From Paenibacillus piri (GTDB lineage Bacteria; Bacillota; Bacilli; Paenibacillales; NBRC-103111), in the NCBI RefSeq assembly GCF_004354045.1, contig NZ_SMRT01000033.1:1-45620 (forward strand): a stretch of 45,620 nucleotides of DNA. The letters run 5' to 3'. The number at the start of each line of letters is the position of its first letter. The stretch's first letter is position 1. Positions 33,841-41,895 of this stretch are shown piece by piece. The position numbers and the translations under genes are program-made. The notes under the pieces are model-generated. The model was not told the origin of the DNA. It made no database searches and saw only the letters and a list, made by a program, of their open reading frames with translations.

Positions 33841-35208
33841 ATGTTGAACAAGAAACGATGGGTCGGTTTGGCGGTTTCAACCGGTTTGGTCGCGATGAGC
33901 TTATCCGGCTGCGGCTTCTCGGACCCTGACGCCGGAGGCAAACCGGAAGCAGGAGGCGCATCCTCGAAAAAAACAGTGAAGCTGAAATTCTGGGGAGCTG
34001 TCCCGGAGGAAAGCGGTCCGAAGCAAGCCGTAGACAACTGGAATAAAGCGCATCCGGACATTCAGGTTGAATATGTGCGGTTCGTCAATGACGAGGCGGG
34101 CAATACGAAGCTGGAAACGTCGCTGCTAGCCGGAGGCGAAGTCGATTTGTTCGTCAACTACCGGATGGACAAGCTGGTGAAACGAATCAGCGCCAATATG
34201 GTTGAGCCGCTCGACGGATACATCGTTAAGGATCAGTTTGACGTGAAGGACAACTTCGGAGATACCGCCATTACGAAATTCAACGACAAAACGTATTATA
34301 TTCCGGCCATCATTTTAAACGATTTCGTTTCGATCAATAAATCGTATTTGGACGAAGCCAAGCTGCCGATTCCTACCGAATGGACGTGGGACCAGTACAA
34401 GGAGTATGCGGCGAAATTAACGAAGGGCGATGGCAGCAGCAAGCGTTGGGGTTCGTTTGTCGGCAATTTGGAGCCGAAAATTTACGAGTGGATGGATAAA
34501 ACGGTGAAAACCGAGCTGGGCCCGAACGCTTTTTACAAGGATGAAAAAACGAGCAATCTGGATAACCCGGCATTTAAATCGTATTTGGATACGATGGTCG
34601 ACATGGAACGCAATTTGAAGGTGCAGCCTCCCTATGCGGAAGCAAAAACGTCCAAGCTGCAGGGCACAAGCCTGTTTTTGTCCGGCAAAACGGCGATGGC
34701 GTGGAACGGAACGGCGGGCATCCGCAGCATTAAAAATACGAAGGATTTCCCTCACGATTTCGTAACGGCTTTTGCGCCTACTCCAAAAATGACGCCGACA
34801 AGCAAACATATCGGCGGCGGTTCAGGGTACCTGGACTATGTAACGATTAACGCCAATTCGGATAAAAAAGATGCGGCCTGGCAGTTTTTGAAATGGTATG
34901 TGACCGAGGGCAACGAGCCGCTCATTTCCAGCGGCAGGGTGCCTGCCTGGAAAAAGGTCGACAAAAACAAGGTAGCCAGCCTGGTGCTCGGCGAAAATCC
35001 GGAAAAGCTGTTTGACGTCGAGTCGTTTAAGCGTGTCGTCTTTGCAGATGTGCAGTATGTAAACGATACACAGTTCAAAAACTTGGCGGAAATTCAAAAA
35101 ATCGTCGATGAAGAAGGCGAACGCGCCTTAATCGGTGACAAAACGACGGCCGAGGCGGTCAGCTCGATGAAAAAACGGGCCGACGAGCTTCTGGCTAAAA
35201 GCAAATAA
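33841..35208 (+). CDS. Sugar ABC transporter substrate-binding lipoprotein
   Basis: A 455-residue extracellular binding protein. The signal peptide ends in lipobox LSGC with Cys24, then a Gly/Pro-rich tether, then VKLKFWGAVPEESGP at the mature start. Family segments: EVDLFVNYRMDKL, DKTYYIPAIIL, AMAWNGTAGI, and KDAAWQFLKWYVTEGNEPLIS. It is anchored outside and supplies the two preceding permeases. The ligand is not predictable. AAGGGAGGA precedes the ATG. Confidence 0.92.
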   Translation: MLNKKRWVGLAVSTGLVAMSLSGCGFSDPDAGGKPEAGGASSKKTVKLKFWGAVPEESGPKQAVDNWNKAHPDIQVEYVRFVNDEAGNTKLETSLLAGGEVDLFVNYRMDKLVKRISANMVEPLDGYIVKDQFDVKDNFGDTAITKFNDKTYYIPAIILNDFVSINKSYLDEAKLPIPTEWTWDQYKEYAAKLTKGDGSSKRWGSFVGNLEPKIYEWMDKTVKTELGPNAFYKDEKTSNLDNPAFKSYLDTMVDMERNLKVQPPYAEAKTSKLQGTSLFLSGKTAMAWNGTAGIRSIKNTKDFPHDFVTAFAPTPKMTPTSKHIGGGSGYLDYVTINANSDKKDAAWQFLKWYVTEGNEPLISSGRVPAWKKVDKNKVASLVLGENPEKLFDVESFKRVVFADVQYVNDTQFKNLAEIQKIVDEEGERALIGDKTTAEAVSSMKKRADELLAKSK

Positions 35209-35222
35209 GGAGGAAGATTGCG

Positions 35223-36608
35223 ATGAGCGCAAGCGAATATGATTACGAAGTCGCCGTCATCGGCGGCGGTCCGGCCGGGGTAGCGGCAGCGATTGCCGCC
35301 GCCAGAAGCGGGGCGCGCACTGTTCTGATCGAGCCCAGTTCGTTTCTGGGCGGCGCCGGTACGGGCAGTCTGGTTGGACCATGGATGACCAATTATTTTC
35401 AGGATACGCAAGTCATCAAAGGAATATTTCAAGATGTTGTCGACGAACTGGTAACGTACGAAGGCTCTACCGGAACGGTCAAATGCCCTTATGACAAAAC
35501 CGGCTCGACACAGGGCACCGGCGGATATATTACGCCTTTTGACGCGGAAATATTAAAATTTGTACTGAACAAGCTTGTGCTGGAAGCCGGCGTCAAGCTG
35601 CTGCTCAACACGTATGTGGATCAAGTGAACGCGGCGGACGGAAAAGTGGAATCGGTCGGCATCCGCAGCAAGTCGGAGAAATCGCTCATTCGCGCCATGA
35701 TCTACGTGGATGCGACAGGGGATGGCGATATTGCGGCTGCCGCGGGAGCCAAGTATGAATTCGGACGCAGTACGGACGGCTTGGCCCAGCCGGTATCGGC
35801 CTTATTTAAAATGAGCTATGTCGATCTGGACGCGTTTATCGACTACACCTTAAGCCATCGCGAAGAGCTCGTATGGGTCACTTACCCTGAACTTCCCGGC
35901 AATCTGCCCGGACATTTCGCCAAGCGGATGGTTGCGTTAAGCGGCTTTAACCGGATGGTCGCCGAAGCCAAGGACAAGGGCGAGCTGAATGTCGGCCGCG
36001 AGCGGCTTACGATATTTTCCGACTACCGCGACGGAGATGTGCTCTTTAACGCTACGCGCGTAAACCGGATCGACGGCACGAACAACGAGCATCTGATTCG
36101 GGCGGAAGTGGAGCTGAGGGAGCAGGTCATGTCGGTTGTCGCATTTGCCCGCAAATATTTGCCGGGGTTCAAGCGTGCTTCTTTATCGAGCGCCGCATCA
36201 AGGGTTGGCGTCAGGGAGACGCGTCGCATTATCGGCGATTACGTGCTGGCACAGGACGATGTGCTGCACGGCGCCAAATTTGCCGATAGCATCGCCAAAG
36301 GCTGCTTTCCTGTCGATATTCATAGCCCGCACGATCAAACCAACGTTTGGACCGAATTGGACGATGCCTACGATATTCCTTATCGCAGCTTGCTTCCGGC
36401 CCGGCTCGACAACCTGCTTGTAGCCGGGCGCTGTATCTCCGCTACCCATGAGGCATTGGCTTCGACAAGGGTGCAGTCGCACTGCATGGCAATCGGCCAA
36501 GCGGCAGGAGTCGCCGCTTCCATGGCGGCTGAACAAAATTCGCTTACTCGGCAAATCAACGTCCGCCAGCTGCAGGATCATCTTCGTTCACAAAACGCAA
36601 TCGTTTAA
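35223..36608 (+). CDS. FAD-dependent oxidoreductase (FAD_oxidored family)
   Basis: A 461-residue flavoprotein of the PF12831 type. The N-terminal Rossmann motif is VAVIGGGPAGVAAAIAAARSG with Glu ending beta 2 (VLIEPSSFLGG). A second FAD contact is YVDATGDGDIAAAAG and the C-terminal one is NLLVAGRCISATHEALAST. Members are often found in polysaccharide and sugar-acid loci and are thought to oxidise sugar-derived substrates, but few are characterised. AGGAGGA precedes ATG 35223, 14 bases after the binding protein, so it is part of the operon and presumably acts on the imported compound in the cytoplasm. Confidence 0.88.
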   Translation: MSASEYDYEVAVIGGGPAGVAAAIAAARSGARTVLIEPSSFLGGAGTGSLVGPWMTNYFQDTQVIKGIFQDVVDELVTYEGSTGTVKCPYDKTGSTQGTGGYITPFDAEILKFVLNKLVLEAGVKLLLNTYVDQVNAADGKVESVGIRSKSEKSLIRAMIYVDATGDGDIAAAAGAKYEFGRSTDGLAQPVSALFKMSYVDLDAFIDYTLSHREELVWVTYPELPGNLPGHFAKRMVALSGFNRMVAEAKDKGELNVGRERLTIFSDYRDGDVLFNATRVNRIDGTNNEHLIRAEVELREQVMSVVAFARKYLPGFKRASLSSAASRVGVRETRRIIGDYVLAQDDVLHGAKFADSIAKGCFPVDIHSPHDQTNVWTELDDAYDIPYRSLLPARLDNLLVAGRCISATHEALASTRVQSHCMAIGQAAGVAASMAAEQNSLTRQINVRQLQDHLRSQNAIV

Positions 36609-36655
36609 TATTTGTCGAATTTCCATATCCGCCATTCATATTTGCTAGTAAGATC

Positions 36656-36686
36656 AAAGACCTCCGCAAAGGGGGTCTTTATTTTT
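36656..36686 (+). terminator. Terminator of the second transporter operon
   Basis: AAAGACCTCC pairs with GGGGGTCTTT around GCAAA (one T-G pair), followed by ATTTTTA. Confidence 0.85.
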
Positions 36687-36711
36687 ATCAGAAGCGACTG
36701 CAATTCGGTAC

Positions 36712-37044
36712 TCAACCGGATTGCAGTCGCCGCCTTTTCTCGTTGGGCGGATGGTGCTTCCCATTACTGAGGTCTTGCAAGGTTAAAGACTCACGAAGTC
36801 GTTTGATATCACTTAATGGGGGCAAACCGAACATGCGGGCATATTCTCGGTTGAACTGTGAGGGACTATCATAGCCTACTTGGAATCCGGCATTCGCGGC
36901 TTCCGGAATATCTGAAAGCAATAAACGGCGTGCCTCCTGCAATCGTAGTTGTTTTTGATATTGCAAGGGACTCATCGCAGTCACTTCTTTGAAATGAGCG
37001 TGCAAGGAGGATGAACTCATACTTGCTGCCTTTGCAAGCGACGA
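36712..37044 (-). pseudogene. AraC-family regulator, C-terminal DNA-binding remnant
   Basis: Read on the minus strand, about 110 codons encode only the two HTH motifs of an AraC regulator (LAKAASMSSSSLHAHFKEVT; then AANAGFQVGYDSPSQFNREYARMF) and a short tail. The N-terminal cupin/AraC_N domain is missing: homology stops at about 37044, where a monooxygenase fragment begins on the other strand. No SD serves the remaining start codons. Confidence 0.75.
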
Positions 37045-37463
37045 GCGCCGACACGATCCAGGCATTCGAGTTTAAAACTTCCGTTCCGATTACACCATGG
37101 GAGAGTTCGAATGTTACTCTGCTTGGAGACGCAATTCACAGCATGACCCCAGCGGGGGGCATTGGCGCCAATATCGCTCTGCGCGACGCAAGCCTGCTCT
37201 GCCGTATGCTGATAGACGTCAAGCAAGGGAAGCAATCCCTCATTCCGGCCATACACAATTATGAAGCACAGATGTTGGAGTATGGCTTCGCTGCCGTAAA
37301 GGATTCGATGCGCAACACAAAGCAGGCTTTGGCCGGCCGCATTGCCCGGATTACGGGCAAGGGCTTCCTTAGGCTCTGCGGGGCGGTGCCCCCGCTGCGG
37401 CGCGCGGTGTTCAGCGACCGGTGGTCCGATCACGCTCAGCAGCAAGCTGGGCAAAGGAACTGA
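37011..37463 (+). pseudogene. FAD-dependent monooxygenase, C-terminal remnant
   Basis: About 145 codons match the C-terminal third of PF01494-type aromatic-ring hydroxylases: SVPITPWESSNVTLLGDAIH, then SMTPAGGIGANIALRDA. The GD motif that binds FAD ribityl is present, but the N-terminal GxGxxG half is lost. The frame reaches ATG 37011, but real homology starts around 37030, inside the AraC fragment. Together they indicate a deletion of a divergent promoter region. Confidence 0.75.
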
Positions 37464-37523
37464 CGAACAACCGAATGTACAGGTCTAGAGTATAAATCAA
37501 TGGTATCTTAATCGAAGAGTTAG

Positions 37524-37552
37524 TTGCAATGAAATAGCGGGTATGCTAAGAT
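37524..37552 (+). promoter_or_regulatory. Promoter of the ABC-F/Cfr locus
   Basis: TTGCAA (37524-37529), 17 bases, TAAGAT (37547-37552). Transcription would start near 37559, giving a leader of about 245 bases. Confidence 0.55.
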
Positions 37553-37558
37553 TACGCT

Positions 37559-37735
37559 AACAATGACGATAGGAGTTGAAGAGGATAATGTAATATTTCT
37601 TGCTTAAGTTTAAAGAATAAAACAAGTTCTGTATGCTCTGTTTTATTCTTTATTGGCAAGAAAGTTACCTTATTCTTTTCACTCAAAAAATATATCCTGA
37701 TCTGACTCTGCGCAGGGTTGGATTTGCCTTATTTT
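37559..37735 (+). promoter_or_regulatory. Attenuator leader of the ABC-F gene
   Basis: The leader holds an SD-like AGAGG followed by ATGTAA (37588-37593), a start-stop minimal ORF; an alternative 14-codon ORF begins at 37563. Then a perfect 13-bp inverted repeat pairs AAAGAATAAAACA (37612-37624) with TGTTTTATTCTTT (37639-37651). GCAAGAAAG at 37656-37664 repeats the 5' arm of the downstream terminator and could therefore pair with the terminator 3' arm as an antiterminator. Drug-stalled ribosomes would be expected to favour that state. Confidence 0.55.
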
Positions 37736-37738
37736 TTT

Positions 37739-37777
37739 GAGCTGCAAGAAAGGTCAACTTTCTTGCAGCTCTTTTTT
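37739..37777 (+). terminator. Strong leader terminator ahead of the ABC-F gene
   Basis: GAGCTGCAAGAAAG and CTTTCTTGCAGCTC form a perfect 14-bp stem around GTCAA, followed by T6. It lies 27 bases before the TTG start, so it must be read through for expression. Confidence 0.88.
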
Positions 37778-37803
37778 ATTTGAGAACAAAGGAGGCTTCT
37801 GAA

Positions 37804-39288
37804 TTGTCATTGATCAAGGTAACTAACCTGACGTTTGCCTATGACGGCAGTTACGACAACATTTTTGAGCATGTAAGTTTACAAATCGATACCAACTGGA
37901 AATTGGGCTTTACGGGGAGGAACGGCCGGGGCAAGACTACGTTTCTCAATCTGCTACTCGGCAGGTATGAATACAGCGGAACGATTTCCACTAACGTCAG
38001 TTTCGAGTATTTCCCGTTCCACGTCGAACACAAGGAGAAACATACATTCGATGTGGTCGCCGACATCTATACGGACTATGAGCACTGGCAACTCATGCGC
38101 GAGTTTTCGCTGCTGAAATTGTCAGAAGATGTGTTGTACCGACCGTTCGACACGTTGTCCAACGGAGAACAAACGAAGGTGCTGCTGGCGGTCCTGTTTT
38201 TGAAGGAAAACAGCTTTTTGCTTATCGACGAGCCGACAAATCATCTGGATCTGCATGCTCGGAAGCTGGTAAGTGATTATCTGAACGACAAGAGCGGGTT
38301 TATTTTGGTGTCACACGATCGGGCGTTTCTCGACAATTGTGTGGACCACATTATTTCGATCAATAAGACCAATATCGAAATCCAGAAAGGAAATTTTTCA
38401 GACTGGTGGGAGAATAAACAACGACAGGACAATTTCGAACTGGCCGAGAACGATAAGCTGAGGAAGGACATTAAGCGGCTGTCCGAAGCGGCCAAGCGAA
38501 CGAGCAACTGGTCGTACGAAGTAGAAAAAACGAAAAACGGCACCCGTAACTCCGGCTCCAAGGTCGACAAAGGGTACATCGGTCACAAGGCCGCCAAAAT
38601 GATGAAGCGATCCAAGTCAATCGAGCAAAGACAGCAAACCGCGATCGAGGAAAGATCCCAGCTTCTGAAAAACGTCGATAACACGGAAAGCCTGAAAATA
38701 TCGCAGATGACTTATCATAAACACCAATTGGTCGAGCTTGACCGCGTTTCGATTCATTATGGCGAGAAGAACGTTTGCCACGACATCAGCTTTACTGTCG
38801 AGCAAGGAGACCGCATCGTGCTCTCCGGTCCGAACGGCTCAGGCAAATCCAGTTTGCTCAAACTGATTTGCGGTGAGGAGATACCTTATTCCGGCGTGTT
38901 TCGAAAAGGGAGCCAGATGAAAATTTCCTACGTTTCACAAGACACCTCGCAGTTGCGGGGCAATTTGTCGGAGTTCGCCAGATCCAGCGGGATTGACGAA
39001 AGCTTGTTCAAAGCGATTTTGAGAAAACTCGATTTTTCGCGCTTGCAATTCGAAAAGGATATCGCTTCTTTTAGCGGCGGTCAGAAGAAGAAGGTTCTGA
39101 TCGCGAAAAGCCTCAGTGAACGCGCTCATTTGCATGTTTGGGACGAACCGCTCAATTTTGTCGACGTCATTTCCAGGATGCAAATCGAAGAGCTGCTGCT
39201 GGAGCATTCGCCAACTATCCTTTTTGTAGAGCACGACAGCGAGTTTTGCAAACATATCGCAACAAAAATTGTGGAACTGAAAGTTTAA
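37804..39288 (+). CDS. Lsa-type ABC-F ribosomal protection protein
   Basis: A 494-residue soluble twin-ATPase. First domain: GRNGRGKTT (Walker A), LSNGEQTK (signature), LLIDEPTNHLD (Walker B). A charged interdomain linker lies at about 200-290. Second domain: GPNGSGKSS, FSGGQKKK, and WDEPLNFVD with some divergence from TNHLD. No membrane segments. Length and the opening MSLIKVTNLTFAYD match the Lsa group, which displaces lincosamides, pleuromutilins and streptogramin A from the ribosome. The start is TTG 37804 after AAAGGAGG (37788-37795). The attenuator leader is typical of antibiotic-inducible ABC-F genes. Specificity within the group is inferred. Confidence 0.88.
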   Translation: MSLIKVTNLTFAYDGSYDNIFEHVSLQIDTNWKLGFTGRNGRGKTTFLNLLLGRYEYSGTISTNVSFEYFPFHVEHKEKHTFDVVADIYTDYEHWQLMREFSLLKLSEDVLYRPFDTLSNGEQTKVLLAVLFLKENSFLLIDEPTNHLDLHARKLVSDYLNDKSGFILVSHDRAFLDNCVDHIISINKTNIEIQKGNFSDWWENKQRQDNFELAENDKLRKDIKRLSEAAKRTSNWSYEVEKTKNGTRNSGSKVDKGYIGHKAAKMMKRSKSIEQRQQTAIEERSQLLKNVDNTESLKISQMTYHKHQLVELDRVSIHYGEKNVCHDISFTVEQGDRIVLSGPNGSGKSSLLKLICGEEIPYSGVFRKGSQMKISYVSQDTSQLRGNLSEFARSSGIDESLFKAILRKLDFSRLQFEKDIASFSGGQKKKVLIAKSLSERAHLHVWDEPLNFVDVISRMQIEELLLEHSPTILFVEHDSEFCKHIATKIVELKV

Positions 39289-39311
39289 CTCACTCTAGGA
39301 GGATGAAAGCG

Positions 39312-39425
39312 ATGATCATTGAGGTTGTAGATGATTATGTGAACCGGTTCCTTCCGGTTGACCCGGTTCACAAAAAAATAAATCTGTTGCCGGAGGTTTA
39401 CCAATCTATCGACAGATGCACGTAG
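39312..39425 (+). CDS. Small ORF between the ABC-F and Cfr genes, possible leader peptide
   Basis: A 37-codon frame beginning MIIEVVDDYVNRF, nine bases after AGGAGG (39297-39302). Inside it, GTGAACCGG (39339-39347) and CCGGTTCAC (39363-39371) form a perfect 9-bp inverted repeat. It lies 23 bases after the ABC-F stop and ends 111 bases before cfr. No family is recognised; it may be a regulatory peptide for cfr or a chance ORF. The following gap also contains the palindrome CGCATTAATGCG at 39477-39488. Confidence 0.4.
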   Translation: MIIEVVDDYVNRFLPVDPVHKKINLLPEVYQSIDRCT

Positions 39426-39536
39426 CGATTACGTCCGCAAGCGCATCGTGTTTTTTCCTGCGTAGTTGGTTAATGACGCATTAATGCGATGGATGACTGT
39501 TGCTTTTTTGCTTTTCTCCGGCGGTAAGGAGAACAC

Positions 39537-40568
39537 ATGAAAACAACCTCGAAATATGAAACGATTGGGCAGATCTTGTCCGACTTCAAGCAGCCAGCGT
39601 ACCGGTATGGGCAAATTATGGACGCTATTTTCAAACAAAAAATTACTGAATACGAACGGATCACCATACTGCCAAAATTTTTGCGAGAAGAGTTGGCCCA
39701 GACGCTTGGTCCGCACGTCTCCAGCGTTATTCCGGTAAAGGAACTCACATCGCAGCAGGTCAGCAAGGTACTGTTTGCCATCGGGGGTGGCGAACGCGTA
39801 GAGGCCGTGCGACTTACCTATGAACGGGGGTGGAAATCGTATTGTATTTCCACTCAATGCGGCTGCGGGTTCGGGTGCCGCTTTTGCGCGACTGGTACCA
39901 TCGGCTTGAAACGAAATCTGACCGCCGACGAAATTACCGACCAATTGCTTCACTTTCACTTGAACGGCCACGCCTTGGACAGCGTGTCCTTCATGGGTAT
40001 GGGGGAGGCGCTCGCCAACCCGTACCTTTTCGATGCGCTGACGATTTTGACCAACCCGCATCTCTTCGGTTTAGGACATCGAAGAATTACGATTTCCACC
40101 ATCGGCCTGTTGCCGGGAATCGATAGGTTGACGCGGGAGTTTCCGCAGGTCAATCTAACCTTCTCGCTGCATTCGCCGTTCGACGATCAACGGAGCGAAC
40201 TGATGCCGATCAATAAGCGGTTTCCACTCCGCGACGTGCTGAATGCATTGGATTGCCATATTCGGCATACGGGAAGAAAGGTGTATATCGCGTATATTCT
40301 TCTTCGAGGGTTCAACGACTCGATTGAGCATGCGAAAGCGGTTGCCGCTCTGTTGAGGGGAAGGGGAGCTTGGGAACGTCTCTACCACGTGAACCTAATT
40401 CCCTACAATTCGACAGAAGTGACGCCTCAAAGCTACTTGCCATCTGACCCCGAAAGTATCAAAACGTTCGTTCGAACGTTGAAGATAAATGGTGTGAACG
40501 TTACGGTCCGAACTCAATTCGGATCGGACATTAATGCGGCATGCGGTCAGTTATACCGAACCGAATAG
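39537..40568 (+). CDS. cfr: Cfr-type 23S rRNA (adenine-2503-C8) methyltransferase
   Basis: A 343-residue radical-SAM enzyme. The cluster motif is CGFGCRFC with Cys110, Cys114 and Cys117; Cys103 and the methyl-carrying Cys336 near the end (INAACGQLYRTE) are present. Segments SFMGMGEALANPYLFDAL and NLTFSLHSPFDDQRSELMPI are shared with Cfr throughout, and length and ends match Cfr more closely than housekeeping RlmN. It would add a C8 methyl to A2503, conferring resistance to phenicols, lincosamides, oxazolidinones, pleuromutilins and streptogramin A. TAAGGAGA precedes ATG 39537. It is a divergent chromosomal-type member, likely cotranscribed with the ABC-F gene. Confidence 0.85.
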   Translation: MKTTSKYETIGQILSDFKQPAYRYGQIMDAIFKQKITEYERITILPKFLREELAQTLGPHVSSVIPVKELTSQQVSKVLFAIGGGERVEAVRLTYERGWKSYCISTQCGCGFGCRFCATGTIGLKRNLTADEITDQLLHFHLNGHALDSVSFMGMGEALANPYLFDALTILTNPHLFGLGHRRITISTIGLLPGIDRLTREFPQVNLTFSLHSPFDDQRSELMPINKRFPLRDVLNALDCHIRHTGRKVYIAYILLRGFNDSIEHAKAVAALLRGRGAWERLYHVNLIPYNSTEVTPQSYLPSDPESIKTFVRTLKINGVNVTVRTQFGSDINAACGQLYRTE

Positions 40569-40683
40569 TGGACGTAGCATGATTTCAAAAACTTTGCCTT
40601 TAGCCGAATTCACCTGAACTGGAAGTTGAGGTAAAATGAGGAGGCTGGCGTCGCTTAAGCTAAAAAATCGCCTTTGTACAAAA

Positions 40684-40714
40684 GGAGCGCCTCGACACCA
40701 TCACGGAGGCGCTC
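40684..40714. terminator. Hairpin downstream of cfr
   Basis: GAGCGCCTC and GAGGCGCTC pair perfectly around a 12-base loop. No T-run follows. It immediately precedes the IS110 fragment and may instead be part of that element's left end. Confidence 0.45.
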
Positions 40715-40718
40715 TATA

Positions 40719-40840
40719 ATGAAGTTTAAACAATCTCCTGACAAAATTAATGAATTGATGAACGGATTACCACTTCTTTTGTAGTAGGCATTGATATGGC
40801 CAAGGAAAAACATGTAGCCCAAGCTACTATCTCTCGTTTA
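40719..40840 (+). pseudogene. IS110-family transposase, N-terminal fragment
   Basis: ATG 40719 reads MKFKQSPDKINELMN; after a frame change near 40765 the text continues TSFVVGIDMAKEKHVAQA, the first catalytic (DEDD) segment of IS110 transposases. The rest of the element is gone. Bases 40841-40936 show nothing else recognisable, and 40569-40683 is non-coding. Confidence 0.7.
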
Positions 40841-40936
40841 AATATTCGATTCACAGATATACATCGGTATTTAAGGATTGGACTTGTAAACGTTCAATGG
40901 CAACATTAATAGGTCTTGTTTTCAAGGAGGTAAAAC

Positions 40937-41617
40937 ATGGATTACACTTCACCGATTGAAGCGGCGTTAAAGGTGAAACGCTGGCCTAAAGATACCATAG
41001 CGGCGGGTCGTCGTCATACCGTTGGTCTTAAATCGGACGGAACGGTGACGGCTGTGGGTGATAATAAATATGGCCAATGTGATGTAAGCGGCTGGCGCGA
41101 TATTGTAGCGGTTGCGACGGGTAATGTTCATATGGCGACGAACACGGGTAATGCTCATACAATCGGTCTTACATCCGTCGGCACGGTGGCGGCTGTGGGA
41201 TGGAATAAGCATGACCAATGCGATGTAAACGACTGGCGCGATATTGTAGCGGTAGCGGCGGGTTGGCGTCGTACCGTCGGGCTTAAATCGGATGGCACGG
41301 TGGTGGCTGTCGGTCGAAATAATGAAGGCCAATGCAATGTAAGCGGCTGGCGCGGTATTGTGGCGATAGCGGCGGGTAGTAATCATACCATCGGCCTTAA
41401 ATCGGACGGCACGGTGGCGGCTGTGGGTTGGAATAAGCATGACCAATGCAATGTAAGTGGCTGGCGCGATATTGTGGCGGTTGCTGCTGGTTGCGCTCAT
41501 ACTCTCGGCCTTAAATCGGACGGCACGGTGGTTGCTGTGGGTGATAATGAATATGGCCAATGCAATGTAAGCGGCTGGCGCGGCATCCAACGGCCGTATG
41601 ATACTTGTGTCGGGTGA
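40937..41617 (+). CDS. RCC1-like repeat protein
   Basis: A 226-residue protein made almost wholly of 38-residue RCC1-like repeats, each of the form HTxGLKSDGTVxAVG, then GQCNVSGWRDIVAVAAG. DNA repeat units begin near 41087, 41228, 41342, 41456 and 41570 with spacings of 141, 114, 114 and 114 bases; the longer one carries a 27-base partial duplication (GNVHMATNT before GNAHT). Such repeats form beta-propeller blades, but about five 38-residue units are fewer than a full seven-blade RCC1. It ends shortly after the last unit (RPYDTCVG), perhaps truncated. No signal peptide. AAGGAGG precedes ATG 40937. Function unknown. Confidence 0.75.
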   Translation: MDYTSPIEAALKVKRWPKDTIAAGRRHTVGLKSDGTVTAVGDNKYGQCDVSGWRDIVAVATGNVHMATNTGNAHTIGLTSVGTVAAVGWNKHDQCDVNDWRDIVAVAAGWRRTVGLKSDGTVVAVGRNNEGQCNVSGWRGIVAIAAGSNHTIGLKSDGTVAAVGWNKHDQCNVSGWRDIVAVAAGCAHTLGLKSDGTVVAVGDNEYGQCNVSGWRGIQRPYDTCVG

Positions 41618-41750
41618 CAAGAACATTATCTCATTAATTGCCGCGTAAATCGCGGTTTTCTTATTTTATGGAATCAAGTTCTTGTCATTGGGTTTTGACA
41701 AGGACTTGATCCTATTCCCGATTTTGACAAGAACTTGATCTCATTCCCGA
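41615..41750. repeat. Clustered copies of a TGACAAGAAC motif, two in tandem
   Basis: Two 29-base units abut exactly at 41693-41721 and 41722-41750 (TTTTGACAAG, then ACTTGATC, then ATTCCCGA; three differences). A diverged copy TGACAAGAACATTATCTC starts at 41615 and an inverted copy covers 41671-41690. Clustered end-repeats of this sort are seen at IS21-type ends, but no transposase is present, so the origin is unknown. Confidence 0.6.
41641..41659 (+). terminator. Terminator after the RCC1 gene
   Basis: CCGCG-TAAAT-CGCGG followed by TTTTCTTATTTT. Confidence 0.65.
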
Positions 41751-41825
41751 CAGAGCCAGTTCAATAGTTTTATTATTACGGGCAGGATAGTTGAAATGCT
41801 TCCAGTTGGTCGCGATCATTACTTT

Positions 41826-41849
41826 ATACCATACCACACGGTATGGTAT
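41826..41849. promoter_or_regulatory. Candidate TetR operator of the DUF3995 operon
   Basis: ATACCATACC and GGTATGGTAT are perfect 10-bp inverted arms around ACAC, 46 bases before the tetR start. GTAATC downstream may be part of the -10 region. Confidence 0.6.
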
Positions 41850-41895
41850 GGTGTAATCGATGTAGAGATAATGGATTTTTAAGGGAGTCGATAGG

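Noticed and set aside
39537..40568. Housekeeping RlmN
   Set aside because: N- and C-terminal sequence and internal blocks follow Cfr, and it sits beside a resistance ABC-F gene with its own SD.
40967..41626. 219-codon minus-strand frame across the RCC1 gene
   Set aside because: It is a by-product of the in-phase 114-base repeats; the plus strand has the SD, start and recognisable repeats.
41693..41750. CRISPR array
   Set aside because: Only two abutting 29-base units with no spacers between, and no cas gene nearby.
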